Origin: Rhizophagus irregularis
Taxonomy: Eukaryota > Glomeromycota > Glomeromycetes > Glomerales > Glomeraceae
Assembly: GCF_026210795.1 (NCBI RefSeq)
Contig: NC_089433.1
Location: 5,295,001-5,359,000 of the forward strand
Direction of reading: 5' to 3'
Length of the DNA: 64,000 nt
The position numbers were made by a program, and so were the translations under genes. Below the pieces are notes generated by a model. That model worked only from the letters and a program-made list of their open reading frames with translations. It did no database searches and was not told the DNA's origin. The first letter of the stretch is position 1. Each line of letters starts with the position of its first letter. Positions 46,615 through 58,639 of the stretch are shown here, piece after piece.

Positions 46615-49600
46615 ATGAATTTTTTTATCAAGAAGTTATTTAAGTCATTACATATTAAGAAATGTAAAATATGTGAAATATGTGAATATGCATGTCATGC
46701 AATGTATTTTCAGCGAAATTTCAAAAATTGGACTAGTGGTAATAGTGATATTGATAAATTTATTCAAAATAATCAGCTATCAGTTCACAAAGATAATGAA
46801 ATATCACATGTGTTAGAATGGATATCTTATGATAGATTGTATAATATTAAATATATTGCAAAAGATGAATTTGGCGAAATATATCGAGCAAATTGGATTG
46901 ATGGAAATATAAAAAGTTATGTGAGTGTTACATATCAAAATTGTGTTACATATCAAAATTGGGAAAGACATAATAAACATATGGTTGTAGTTCTAAAAAG
47001 TTTAAATAATTTAAAAAATATTACAACTGAAATTGAAAATGAGGTATAATGAATTTATTAATAAAATTTTGAAGTTTTTAATTTTTACTAATATATTTAC
47101 ATTTGTAGATCTATAAACCTTATGGCATAACTCAGAATCCAGCAACAAAAAATTATATCATGGTTTTGAATTATAATAAATGTAAAAAGTGTGATACTAT
47201 ATGTAATGCAATACTCTTTAAACATAAATTCATAGATTGGACTAGTGGTAGTAATGATATTGATAAATTTATTCAAAATATCCAGCTATCAGTTCACAAT
47301 TATTATGAAATGTCACATGTATTAGAATGGATACCTTATGATAGATTGTATGATATTAAATATATTTCAAAAGATGAATTTGGCAAAATATATCAAGCAA
47401 ATTGGATTGATGGATATATAGTTATTAGGGATTATAAAACACAAAATTTGATAAGATATAATCGAAATATGTTTGTAGTTCTAAAAAGATTGAATAATTT
47501 AAAGAATATTACAACTGAAATTAAAAGTGAGGTATAATGAATTTATTAATAAAATTCTGAAGTTTTTAATTTTTACTAATATATTCATGTTTGTAGAATT
47601 ACTATAAACCTTATGGCATAACTCAGGATCCAGAAACAAAAAATTATATCATGGTTTTGAATAATATTAAATGTAAAAAGTGTAATAGAATATGTAATGC
47701 AATACACTTTCAACATAAATTCATAGATTGGACTAGTGGTAATAATGATATTGATAAATTTATTCAAGATACTCAGCTATCAGAACATACTTTTTATTGG
47801 GTAACAAATGCATTGGAATGGATACCTTATGATAAAATGTATAATATTAAATATATTTCAAAAGATGAATTTGGCGAAATATATAGAGCAAATTGGATTG
47901 ATGGATATATATACAATTGGAATAATACAAATAAAAATTGGATGAGAAAATATCAAAATATGTTTGTAGTTCTAAAAAGATTAAATAATTTAAAGAATAT
48001 TACAACTGAAATTGAAAATAAGGTATGATGAATTTATTAATAAAATTTAAAGTTTTTAATTTTTACTAATATATTTATGTTTATAATAGTATTACTGTAA
48101 ACCTTATGGCATAACTCAAGATCCAGAAACAAAAAATTATATCATAGTTTTGAAAAATATTAAATGTAAAAAGTGTAATGGTATATGTAAAGCAATACAC
48201 TTTCAACATAAATTCATAGATTGGACTAGTGGTAATAATGATATTGATAAATTTATTCAAGATACTCAGCTATCAGTTCATAATAATATAAATATTAAAG
48301 TATCACAAGCATTAGAATGGATACCTTATGATAGATTTTATGATATTAAATATATTTCAAAAGATAAATTTGGCGAAATATATAGAGCAAATTGGATTGA
48401 TGGAGAAATAGAGTATTGGGATAATGGAAATTGGAAAAGATATAATCAAAATATGTTTGTAGTTCTAAAAAGTTTAAATAATTTAAAGAATATTACAAAT
48501 GAAATTGAAAATGAGGTATAATGAATTTATTAATAAAATTTTGAAGTTTCTAATTTTTACTAATATATTTACATTTGTAGGTCTATAAACCTTATGGCAT
48601 ATCTCAGGATCCAAAAACAAAAAATTATATTTTGGTTTTGAATTATAAATGTAAAAAGTGTAATAGAATATGTAATGCAATACACTTTCAACATAAATTC
48701 ATAGATTGGACTAGTGGTAATAATGATATTGATAAATTTATTCAAGATACCCAGCTATCAGAACATACTGATTTGGTAAACAATGCATTAGAATGGATAC
48801 CTTATGATAGATTGATTTATATTACAAAAGATGAATTTGGCAAAATATATCAAGCAAATTGGATTGATGGAGAAATAGAGTATTGGGATAATGGAAATTG
48901 GAAAAGAAATAATCTAAATATTTTTGTAGTTTTAAGAAGTTTAAATAATTTAAAGAATATTACAACTGAAATTGAAAATGAGGTATGATGAATTTATTTA
49001 ATAAAATTTGAAGTTTTTAATTTTTACTAATATATTGTACATTTGTAGGTCTATAAACCTTGTGGCATAACTCAAGATCCAGAAACAAAAAATTATATCA
49101 TGGTTTTGAATTATGAATGTAACGAATGTGATGATATATGTAATGCAATACACTTTCAACATAAATTCATAGATTGGACTAGTGGTAATAATGATATTGA
49201 TAAATTTATTCAAGATACCCAGCTATCAGAACATACTGATTTGGTAAACAATGCATTAGAATGGATACCTTATGATAGATTGTATAATATTGTAAAAGAT
49301 GAATTTGGCAAAATATATCAAGCAAATTGGATTGATGGAGAAATAGAGTATTGGGATAATGGAAATTGGAAAAGATATAATCTAAATATTTTTGTAGGTT
49401 TAAGAAGTTTAAATAATTTAAAGAATATTACAATTGAAATTGAAAATGAGGTATGATGAATTTATTTAATAAAATTTGAAGTTTTTAATTTTCACAAATA
49501 TATTTACATTTGTAGGTCAATAAACCTTGTGGCATAACTCAAGATCCAGAAACAAAAAATTATATCATGGTTTTGAATTACTATAAATGTAAAAAATGTA

Positions 49601-51690
49601 ATGGTATATGTAATGCAATACACTTTCAACATAAATTCATAGATTGGACTAGTGGTAATAATGATATTGATAAATTTATTCAAGATACCCAGCTATCAGT
49701 TCACAAAGATATTGAAATATCACATGCATTGGAATGGATACCTTATGATAGATTGTATAATATTGTAAAAGATGAATTTGGCAAAATATATCAAGCAAAT
49801 TGGATTGATGGAGAAATAGAGTATTGGGATAATGGAAATTGGAAAAGATATAATCAACATATGTTTGTAGTTCTAGGAAGTTTAAATAACTTAAAGAATA
49901 TTACAACTGAAATTGAAAATGGGGTATAATAAATTTATTAATAAAATTTTGAAGTTTTTAATTTTACTAATATATTTATATTTGTAGGTCTATAAACCTT
50001 GTGGCATAACTCAGGATCCAGAAACGAAAAATTATATCATGGTTTTTAATAATAATAAATGCAAAAAGTGTAATAGAATATGTATTGCAATACACTTTCA
50101 ACATAAATTCATAGATTGGACTAGTGATAATAATAATATTGATAAATTTATTCAAGATACCCAACTATCAGTTCATAATAAAATTGAAATATCACAAGCA
50201 TTAGAATGGGTACCTCATGATAGATTTTATAATATTAATTATATTGCAAAAGGCGGATTTGGCAAAGTGTATAGAGCAAATTGGATTGATGGAAATCTAA
50301 TTAATTGGGATAATGAAAATCAAAATTGGATGAGATATAATCAAAATATGTTTGTAGCTCTAAAAAGTTTGAATAATTCAAAAAATGTTCCATTAGAATT
50401 TATGAATGAGGTATAATATGATTAATTATTTACTATTATTATACCTAAATTATTAATTTTACTATATTTTTTCTTTTGTATAGATTATATTGCATAATAA
50501 AGGAGGCATAGATAATGATTTTATTGTTAGATTTTATGGAATAACTCAAGATCCAGAGACAAAAAATTATATGATGGTTTTAGATTATGCAGAAGGTGGG
50601 AGTTTACGAAATTATTTAGATAAAGAATATAATAAGCATAATTGGGATAAAAAGATTGTTTATTTACGATATATTATAGATGGACTTAAATGTATTCATG
50701 AAAAGGAATTAGTTCACCGAGATTTGCATATTGGAAATATATTAAAGTTTAAAAATAAAACTGCTATAACTGATATGGGATTATGTAAACCTGCAAATTA
50801 TAATGCATTAGAAAATACAAATAATAATATATATGGTGTTTTGCCTTATATTGCTCCTGAGATTTTAAGAGGACAAAATTATTCTAAAGCTGCTGATATT
50901 TATAGTTATGGTATAATTATGTATGAAGTAATTTCCGGATTACCTCCATATTATCATTTAAGCCATGATAATAATTTAGCAATCAAAATTTGTCAAGGTC
51001 TTAGACCAAGGTTTAGCATTGAAGTACCACAATTAATTGTGCAATTAATTAAAAGATGCTTAGATGCCAATCCATTAAATCGACCAATAGCAAAAGAAAT
51101 TAATAGTATTTTATACATATGGAAATATATTTCAACTAATGAACAAAGCAAAATATTACAAGCACAAATTAATAAAATAAACAAATATTCATTAGATAGC
51201 TGCATAACTCCAATTAACTTAGGAATATCAAATAATACACATTCAGGAGCTATTTATACAAGTAGGTTACTTGATTTTAATAGTCTTCCTGAACCAAAAA
51301 ATTCAGACGATTATTATGAGCAATATGATAATATTATAAGCAAGGAATTTTCAGGTATTATTAATTGTTTTATTATCTTAAATATAAATCAGGTTTAAAT
51401 ATACTAATAAACTTTTATTAAATAGATTCTTTACAAATCGATATATCTCAATTAAATAATACACATTCAGGAGCTATTTATACAAGTAGGTTACTTGATT
51501 TTAATAGTCTTCCTGAACCAAAAAATTCAGACGATTATTATGAGCAATATGATAATATTATAAGCAAGGAATTTTCAGGTATTATTAATTGTTTTATTAT
51601 CTTAAATATAAATCAGGTTTAAATATACTAATAAACTTTTATTAAATAGATTCTTTACAAATCGATATATCTCAATTAAATATTAATTAA
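46615..51690 (+). CDS. Tandem N-lobe cassette kinase, 11 exons
   Basis: Exons 46,615-47,043; 47,109-47,531; 47,597-48,022; 48,090-48,515; 48,581-48,982; 49,049-49,450; 49,516-49,923; 49,988-50,410; 50,484-51,354; 51,426-51,578; 51,650-51,690, about 1467 residues if all are joined. Exons 1-8 each encode a Cys ribbon (C-K-K-C), W-T-S-G-N-N-D-I-D-K-F-I-Q, and a kinase N-lobe. Exons 2-8 open with G-I-T-Q-D-P-E-T-K-N-Y-I-M-V-L, which normally opens the kinase-body exon. All cassette junctions are phase 0. Cassettes 1-7 have a degenerate loop (K-D-E/K-F-G) and V-V/G-L-K/R. Only cassette 8 has GGFGKVY and VALK. Exon 9 supplies HRDLHIGN, DMG and APE. Any cassette could in principle splice to exon 9. 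Expression pattern unknown. Confidence 0.85.
47044..50483 (+). repeat. Tandem exon-intron repeat, period about 467-493 bp
   Basis: Seven internal exon starts are spaced 488, 493, 491, 468, 467 and 472 bp apart. The separating introns are 64-67 bp and nearly identical (GTATAATGAATTTATTAATA start, TTTGTAG end). Differences concentrate in two coding loops. Confidence 0.9.
51231..51678 (+). repeat. Exact 224-bp tandem duplication creating an extra exon
   Basis: 51,231-51,454 is repeated at 51,455-51,678 with no difference I can see. It copies the end of exon 9, the next intron and the start of the last exon. Because the intron is phase 1 on both sides, the copy forms a 153-nt in-frame exon (51,426-51,578) duplicating I-Y-T-S-R-L-L-D-F-N-S-L-P-E-P-K. 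Confidence 0.85.
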
Positions 51691-52440
51691 GATGCAAGAT
51701 TTCAATTTAATTATTTGTATTCAATATATTATTTTATTTTTTTTTTTTTAGGTGCAAAAAAACGAATATAACATTATTATATACTGATATTACTATGTTT
51801 TTTTGTAAATCATTACAATTTAAAATTCTGTTTAACATAGATTTCTTAACATTGACGTTAAAATACAGTATTTTGAAATTAGAGTCAGTGAGAATTGCGC
51901 TAAATAGGATTTAAATTTTAACGACCATTTTTTTTTAAATTATATATTTATTTTATATTTGTTAGTTAAATAAAATTTTCAAATTTAAGCAATTATAAGA
52001 TGTTTGGCTTATCATTTTTCAAGTTCAATTCACAATTGTAATAAAAAAGAGAAAGAAATTTTTTTTGATTCTGTCCTGGTAAACTGGCGAATATCCATCA
52101 CTCCTCTGAAATAGATTTAATTATATAGTGAGCGATTTCAACTTCATAATTGTACAAGATCAGCCCCAAAGAAACTGCAGACATAGCCACCTGGTCACAT
52201 GTCAACGTTCAAAATTAAATAAACAAGATCAGAACGATCCTAAGGATAAAATATACAAGGTTAGAACAAATAATCAAATGAAAGATGAAGAAAAAACAAC
52301 TGGTTAGTTGCTATAAAGTGTAATGAAAATAGATTCTGAAATTCTAAAAAACCTAAAACATAATCATTTACTAGGGTACCAATGTTGAAAACCTATAAAA
52401 AAAAATGGTTATAAGGAACTGTAGCAATAAAAAAAGAAAA
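51691..52440. other. Intergenic DNA after the cassette kinase
   Basis: No gene supported. A/T tracts and fragments only. Confidence 0.45.
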
Positions 52441-52449
52441 CGAATATAT

Positions 52450-52619
52450 TAAAAAAAGCTTACCTCTAGGAATATAAAAAGAATAGGAAAGGACGTTAAA
52501 AAATTATCCATATTTGATGAACAATCAGGTAGTATCACCAGAGTTACTATTCCACCCGGGTTAAAACTAGATATATTCAAAATTAGTAAGATACTATTGG
52601 AATTTGGATACATTGAGTG
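52450..52619 (+). pseudogene. Isolated coding fragment of unknown family
   Basis: One frame reads N-I-K-R-I-G-K-D-V-K-K-L-S-I-F-D-E-Q and then P-P-G-L-K-L-D-I-F-K-I-S-K, ending L-E-F-G-Y-I-E and a stop at 52,617-52,619. It has no start codon or splice acceptor that I can place. A terminal exon or relic; family not recognised. Confidence 0.35.
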
Positions 52620-53169
52620 AACTTATTTTTAAAAGTATATTTATATTTTATTAAATTATTGAAATTATTGAAAAATAGTATTTATACAAATAGATACACA
52701 GAGTTACCAATTCTATTAACATTGCATTATCCACTTTTATTACATCTTGATCAAAAGAGCAAATTTCTAAATTTTGACAAGAAATGTTTTTTTTTTTTTT
52801 TTTTTGAAAAAAAAAATAATAATTGTCTAACAGCTTTATCCATCATTAATGGTAAATTAAAAAATAAAAATATTTGTTATAATATTTTAAACTAAATTCT
52901 GAAGTTTATATACACAATAACCAAAGTTCACCAAACCTATTTAGAAACTTTACTCAGCTAAATAACAGACTGTTTGCTCAAACTCTAAAAATATAAACTT
53001 GTATTTGATTACGTAATGTTATTATCAAATACTCAACAGATGTAGAAACAATTTCATTAATAGAGAAAATAGAAGACACCTTCGATTACGCTTGCTAAGT
53101 AGTATTTATTAAAATATTTTGTCAAATTTAATATATGGTAATATACGTTAGCGATAGTAGTAATTATTT

Positions 53170-53608
53170 TTTTTTTTCATTTTTAGTTGATGATTTCAAT
53201 AATTCAAATTATACTAGTAAATCTAAAACAAGCAGTTAAATTAAAAGTAATTATTTATTTTATTACTTATATACTATTACTTAATTTATTTTTGAATATT
53301 AACCTATTTCTTAATTTTGAGTCTTAGTAAAAGTTTTAAAAGTATTTAAAACCCTGGATATAAATTCTATATTTGTTGCAGAAAATTTTATTAAATATAC
53401 TATAATACTAATCAAAAAAAAATGTTTAACATTCAAAATAATCATAAAAGGATAGGAAATTATGCAACTGCAGATTAAATGACAAAACATTGATATTGAT
53501 GGTATTAAAATGAACGAATTTTAAACATTAATGTCTTTATATTGATTTCAACCAACACAGTATTTGGTTTGATGAAATTTATATATCTTTTACAAATTAT
53601 ATATTTTG
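53170..53608 (+). pseudogene. Decayed 3' exons of a kinase gene
   Basis: 53,187-53,249 matches the small exon D-D-F-N-N-S-N-Y-T-S-K-S-K-T-S-S of the kinase family but has an in-frame TAA. 53,322-53,375 matches the following exon (L-S-K-S-F-K-S-I), also broken. 53,461-53,515 resembles another decayed exon. The same order as in the 59,205 gene, ending at a hairpin copy. It is a leftover kinase tail without its kinase domain. Confidence 0.65.
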
Positions 53609-53658
53609 GAATTATTTAAACACTAAGGAAATTTCTTAGTTTGTAATTTAAATAATTT
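53609..53658 (+). repeat. Copy 4 of the shared hairpin element
   Basis: GAATTATTTAAACACTAAG and CTTAGTTTGTAATTTAAA separated by only about 7 nt. This is the shortest loop of the five copies, lacking the TAGAGTA motif. Confidence 0.8.
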
Positions 53659-54107
53659 TCTTATATTCATAAATCTATTAAATATGTAAATATATAAATT
53701 ATTAACAGAATTATCTCATTATAAAATATGTTTAATGTAATTAATGCGTATTGTTTAAATAAAGTCGTCAACTGAAGTCTAATAATTTTAATTAAAAAAA
53801 TAACTTTTGTTCTATTTTTAATAAAAATGTTTTAAATATTTATCTAATAGAATGTAACAATAATAAACTACTTCATTACAGTTACATATTAAAAAATTCT
53901 TCAAAGGATTATTTTATTATATTTGTACATTTCTAACTTAAAAACCTCCAAAATAAAAATTAGGTACTTAACAAACTAAATATACCAAATTAAAAAAATG
54001 AAATAAAAGTTAGTGTTATTCAAATCAATGAAATAACCGACAGTCTTTTACATATTTCTTATCATAGGCAGTAAAGTTACATAATTTAACTAGTAATTAT
54101 TACTAAT
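53659..54107. other. Intergenic AT-rich DNA, no gene seen
   Basis: No ORF or repeat of note. Confidence 0.45.
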
Positions 54108-54423
54108 TAGTCTAATCTCGATATAAAAACGAACTCACAATGTAACAAATTCTCAACTTACCGAACTTTTTCTTAAAAAGCCAGTTTCATATTATTTAAA
54201 AAAATCTCAATATACCGATTTTCATATAAAGCTTGATATAACAGTGATATAACATTTACCGAACTTTATGATTTACTGTTTATAAAGTATATAAAAAATT
54301 CTCGAACTGTGATCACGTGGTTTAAATTTCATATTCTTAATCACGTGACAGATTTACTTGAAGCTCGGTATATAAAAAACTTATGAACCATGAGTTCAGT
54401 CGGTATATCGAGATTTGACTGTA
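54108..54423. mobile_element. Degenerate pogo-type miniature element
   Basis: The left end TAGTCTAATCTCGATATA and the right end CGGTATATCGAGATTTGACTG are imperfect inverted repeats. The right end is followed by TA. Internal TCTCAATATACCG and CTTGATATAA motifs echo the ends. Length about 314 bp, with no ORF. A CACGTG pair (54,314 and 54,342) lies inside. Confidence 0.55.
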
Positions 54424-54589
54424 TCCAAATATAAAATTTTCTCACTAAAAGTATGAATCTCATTAATAATACAAAAGATTTAAAAATTTCTACTATCTTA
54501 TATTTAATTACAAATGTGATATCTAACAAAAATTTTACATTTTTCCATTTTTCGAAATATTTTTATAAAAAGTTCTAGATTATTACTAG

Positions 54590-56400
54590 CCGCAACCTGT
54601 TGCGTTATGATCTTATAATATTAACATATTTTTTTTATTTTAAGTAAGAAAAAAAATATATTTATTCTAACTAAAAAAAATCAAAGTATATTTATTCAAT
54701 AAAAAAGTATTTTATTTCCGATCAAAACCTAAGAGGTGAAAAACGAAAAAAAAGAAAAAAAAATTAGTAAAATAATTAAAATAATAAGAAAAAAAATTAT
54801 TAAAATAAAAATCATACTTACTGTAGGATTGCAGACTTGCAGTGTTAGTGCGTCAGTCTAACCTGTGAATTTTCTTCCTTTTCTTTAGTTGTTTTAATCT
54901 ATAAAAACGAATTATTAAAGTAAATTGTTAATATTATTAGTAAAATTAACCATGTAGTAAGCAAGTTAATGTAAATGAGTACCTAGACTGGGTTTAGTGA
55001 AATTTATTTTTTCTATGGATTCTAGGAAATAAAAAATAATTGTACGTTAAAGGTCCAATCACTGATCTAGATCTAAGCCTAAAAGACGAAATAAATAATA
55101 ACGATAATATCTATATATAAAAAAAAAATTACATAAAAACATATTTGTATAGATTATTATAAAGAGAAAAAAACCAGGATGAAAAATATTGAAAATTTAA
55201 AAAATTTTTATTAAATCTCGGTTTTAAAAAATAAAAAAAAAATATTAAATATTATAAGAATCCGGTCTAAACAAAAAGAAACCAAAAAAAATATTAAAAA
55301 AAATGATCCAGTCTAAAAAAAAACTGAAAAAAAGATCCAGTCCCAAAAAAAGGAGACCAAAAAAAAATATTATTAAAAAAAAAAAAAGATATAGTCTAAA
55401 AAGGCCGAAAAAAAATATTATTAAATAAAAAAAAGATCCAGTCTAACTGAAAAAAAATCCACATTCGGATAGTTACGGTAATCGATCTGCTGGCAGCAGA
55501 TTGAAAGGGTGGGTGGGAATGGCCAAAAATGAAACATTATTAGTAAAACAAATTAAGTTTTTTTCGTTAATTAGCAAAAAAAACTATTTGATTAAACTTT
55601 CATTAACCGGAACTGTATTAGTGATCAGATTGGCCATCGAATGTACACATGACCCACTAATAATTATGGAATAGATCAGCCGCAGATGTGCTGTTTAGCT
55701 CATATTAAAAGTTATTAAAAAAGATTTTTGTGAACCATCCGGATGAATTTCCTTATTGCACTTTTCTAAAAATGATTCTTTTTATTAAAAATGCAATTTT
55801 TATAATATATGATATTTTGCTTTATAAACAGAAATATTCTTATTCTTTATTATTTGTTAAATAGTATAACCATTAATTAATGGCTTAAGTGCCTAATAGT
55901 TTATTAAAAAGATATCGATGCAACTTTAATACCAAATGGTTGTGGCTGAATATTTTGAAATGATGATTCCTCCCTATTGTTATTGATTAAAAAAAATATA
56001 ATTTAAAATAAGAATACTACTAATATTAAAAAAATAATATTATTTAAAACCTGTTGCGGCCTATTGTTATTGACAAAAAAAAAAATATAATTTTTTAATA
56101 AAAATCGGCGTGCCCATTGTTATCGGGACAAAAAATAAAAAAAAAATTTAATTGCAGTTTATTTTAAAAAAATTGACCATATCAGAATTTAATATAGGCT
56201 CTTATATTTTTGCGAAATGAACTTGATTCAAAACTTGATGAAGTATATAAATCTAGAAAATATGATGGTAGTTCAAGTAGAGGTAGTAAACTGACTTTAC
56301 TACCAGCACAGCACATTGCGAAAGATGGAAAAGTTTGGCTGCTATTATGGTTTCTTTCGTCTATCCAAAATTTAGCACCACAATGAGTGCAAATCTGACT
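54590..56400. other. A-rich repeat DNA, no gene seen
   Basis: 55,260-55,450 carries repeated GATCCAGTCTAAAAA / AGGCCGAAAAAAAATATTAT units, a family that reappears at 58,190-58,330 with AAAAGGCCGAAA. A GC-richer spot around 55,455-55,535 (CTGCTGGCAGCAGATTGAAA) is a small imperfect hairpin. No gene supported. Confidence 0.5.
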
Positions 56401-56404
56401 AATC

Positions 56405-57331
56405 CTTCCCAGTAGTGCTTCGATCCGTGCACGGATAAAACCGCGGTATCCGGATATCCGAAAAAAAAAATAGCTATCCGGATACCGCGGTTTTATCCGG
56501 ATAAAATATCCGGATAGAAAATATCCGGTTTGAACCGTTATCCGGATAAAAAAAATTATAAAATATTTTTTTTAATCATTTAAATTACCTTATTTATTGA
56601 AATTATTATCTATTAAATTACCATTTGTTAAAATCATAATCTATCTTACTAAAATTACTAGTAGAATATTCAATGGTCGGTAGTAATTCAGGCCATCTAT
56701 AATGCCAGCCCGAATTTTGTGAATTGATATTTGTCAAGAGGCAGCAGTATCCGGCCCAGCTTAACAAAATTTGGGATTTTTGTAATTTTGGCCGCCATTA
56801 TATGTTTGGCCCAAATTACTGTTGATCCATGATTTAAAAAAAAAGATTTTTTCTAATAGTTAGGCTGAATTGATTAATTTTATGTTACAAAATGGTATAT
56901 AAATATAATAAAAATAATTAATTTATGCCTAATCTTCCATTATTTTACGATTTTAATGTGCTTTTTATATTTATAATAATGTATTTATTGCGAAATTTTA
57001 CGTTTCTCAAATTTTCAAAAAATTGACATAATTCAGGCAAAATTCGTAGTGCCGGCCGAAATTAAAATTTTATTTTATTTAAAATTAATAAAATGTCACT
57101 AATTTCGTTAAAAATATTAAGTCAAAATTTAATTAAGTTAATGCCACTGATATTATTTGTTAAGATCGATCAATGAAAAAAATTATTTATATATAATCTT
57201 ATCCGGGTTTCGGTTTCTATCCGGATATATCCGGATTTATATCCGAACCGGATAATCCGGATAAAACCCGGATAATTTTTTTAATTTATCCGGATAACGG
57301 TTTCTACCCGGATCGAAGCACTACTTCCCAG
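56405..57331. mobile_element. Non-autonomous hAT-type element with 8-bp TSD
   Basis: CTTCCCAG is duplicated exactly at 56,405-56,412 and 57,324-57,331. The 911-bp body begins TAGTGCTTCGATCCG and ends with its reverse complement CGGATCGAAGCACTA. Subterminal regions hold many ATCCGGATA copies on both strands, as expected for transposase-binding sites. There is no transposase ORF. An 8-bp TSD and TAGTGCTTCG-type end fit the hAT superfamily. Confidence 0.85.
56692..56820. mobile_element. Small inverted-repeat element nested in the hAT element
   Basis: AGTAATTCAGGCCA...TAATGCCAGCCCGAATTTT on the left pairs imperfectly with the right side AATTTTGGCCGCCATTA...TGGCCCAAATTACT. The composition (GGCC-rich) contrasts with the host element. 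A half-copy motif, GTGCCGGCCGAAATT, is near 57,050. TSD not resolved. Confidence 0.5.
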
Positions 57332-58600
57332 GTCATGATGCTCTATGTTAATATACTGCCTATCTATAAGGCTTATACCCAATTTATGTTTGGTCTTTTT
57401 TTGCCTCTTTTCATAGTGATAATGTGCTTGTCTTTAATTATGTAATCTCTTTTTACGTTGTTCAGGTGCTTCACCTTCAAATATTTCCTGGAAAAAGACA
57501 TAGATTTTAGTATTAACGATATTAATAATATTACACATTATATTTGTAGAAATTGTATTTTTATTTTTACATAAAAAAAGTATCATAGTAACATCATTAT
57601 ATATAAATTTTCTTTATTAGCATTAATATTATAGTTAATAATAAAAAAACAATATTTAAATAAGTATTATTATATAGTCATATTAATTAAATGTATTTCA
57701 TTTTAGTTATATAGATTCAAATAAAGAAACAATATATTTATTTCAATTATTTCGCGGAAATGATCTTGTAGTAAAAAAAAAATCCTAAATTTACCAATAA
57801 GAAAAAAAGAAACAAAAAAAAGGTGCTTACCGTTGCCTGCAGAACCGATCCGATCACCCGATCCAAACCTAAATGGTGAAAAATTCGGTTGGAAAAAAAA
57901 GTCAAACTGAAAAAAGAAAAAGTGAAAAAAAATTTTTCGGATTGGAAAAAAAGCCAAAGCCAACCCGAGAAAAGAAAAATGTTTAAAGAATTCGAAAAAA
58001 AAAACCGAAAAAAAAAATTGGGAAAGAGAAAAATCGGTTGAAAAAAGAAACCGAAAGGTAAAAAGAAAGAAAAAATAAAAAGAAAAAAAGAAAAAAAACC
58101 AAAAAAAAATTTGGGGGAAATAAGAAGGATAAACAAAGAAATTGGTTAGAAAAAAGGGAAATTTCTGAAAGAAAGGAATCCGAAAAAAAAAATAAGTATT
58201 GAAAAAAAATTCTGAATAATTCGGTCTAAAAAGATCGAAATTTTTTTTTTTAAAAAAAAATAATATAAAAAAAAATCGGTCTTAAAAGGCCGAAACAATA
58301 GGATTATTTAATAAAAAAAAAATTTATTCTGTTTGGGAAAAAAAATTAAACCTAAATGGAAAAAGAATGAGAAAAACAAATTTTTCGATTTGAAGCTAAA
58401 AAAATATTTGAAAAAAAAATCGAAAATAATCAACAAAAAAATTTCCGATTAACGTTAACTGTTAAGGTAAAAATCTCATTAACTGAAATTGGATTAAATA
58501 GATCAGGTGGAGGCATGTCACGATTGTCACGGGTTTTAATTATATGGAATGGGATTTTAAGTTACATAATTCTAATTATTTATACGGAGACTAATCCAAA
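57332..58600. other. A-rich low-complexity DNA, no gene seen
   Basis: Long A-rich tracts with GAAAAAA and CCGAAAA units generate minus-strand Phe/Leu-rich ORFs (for example 57,747-58,136) that are composition artefacts. Confidence 0.5.
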
Positions 58601-58639
58601 CGTCAGACTAGTTATATAGATTTAGAAGTTTCAATTAAT

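Noticed and set aside
47585-47767. Minus-strand 60-codon ORFs recurring in both cassette arrays (for example 62,571-62,753 and 63,056-63,238)
   Set aside because: They recur at the same place in each cassette, antisense to coding exons and introns.
57703-58136. Minus-strand Phe/Leu-rich ORFs that look like membrane proteins
   Set aside because: They are the complement of A-rich low-complexity DNA and have no start context or homologue.
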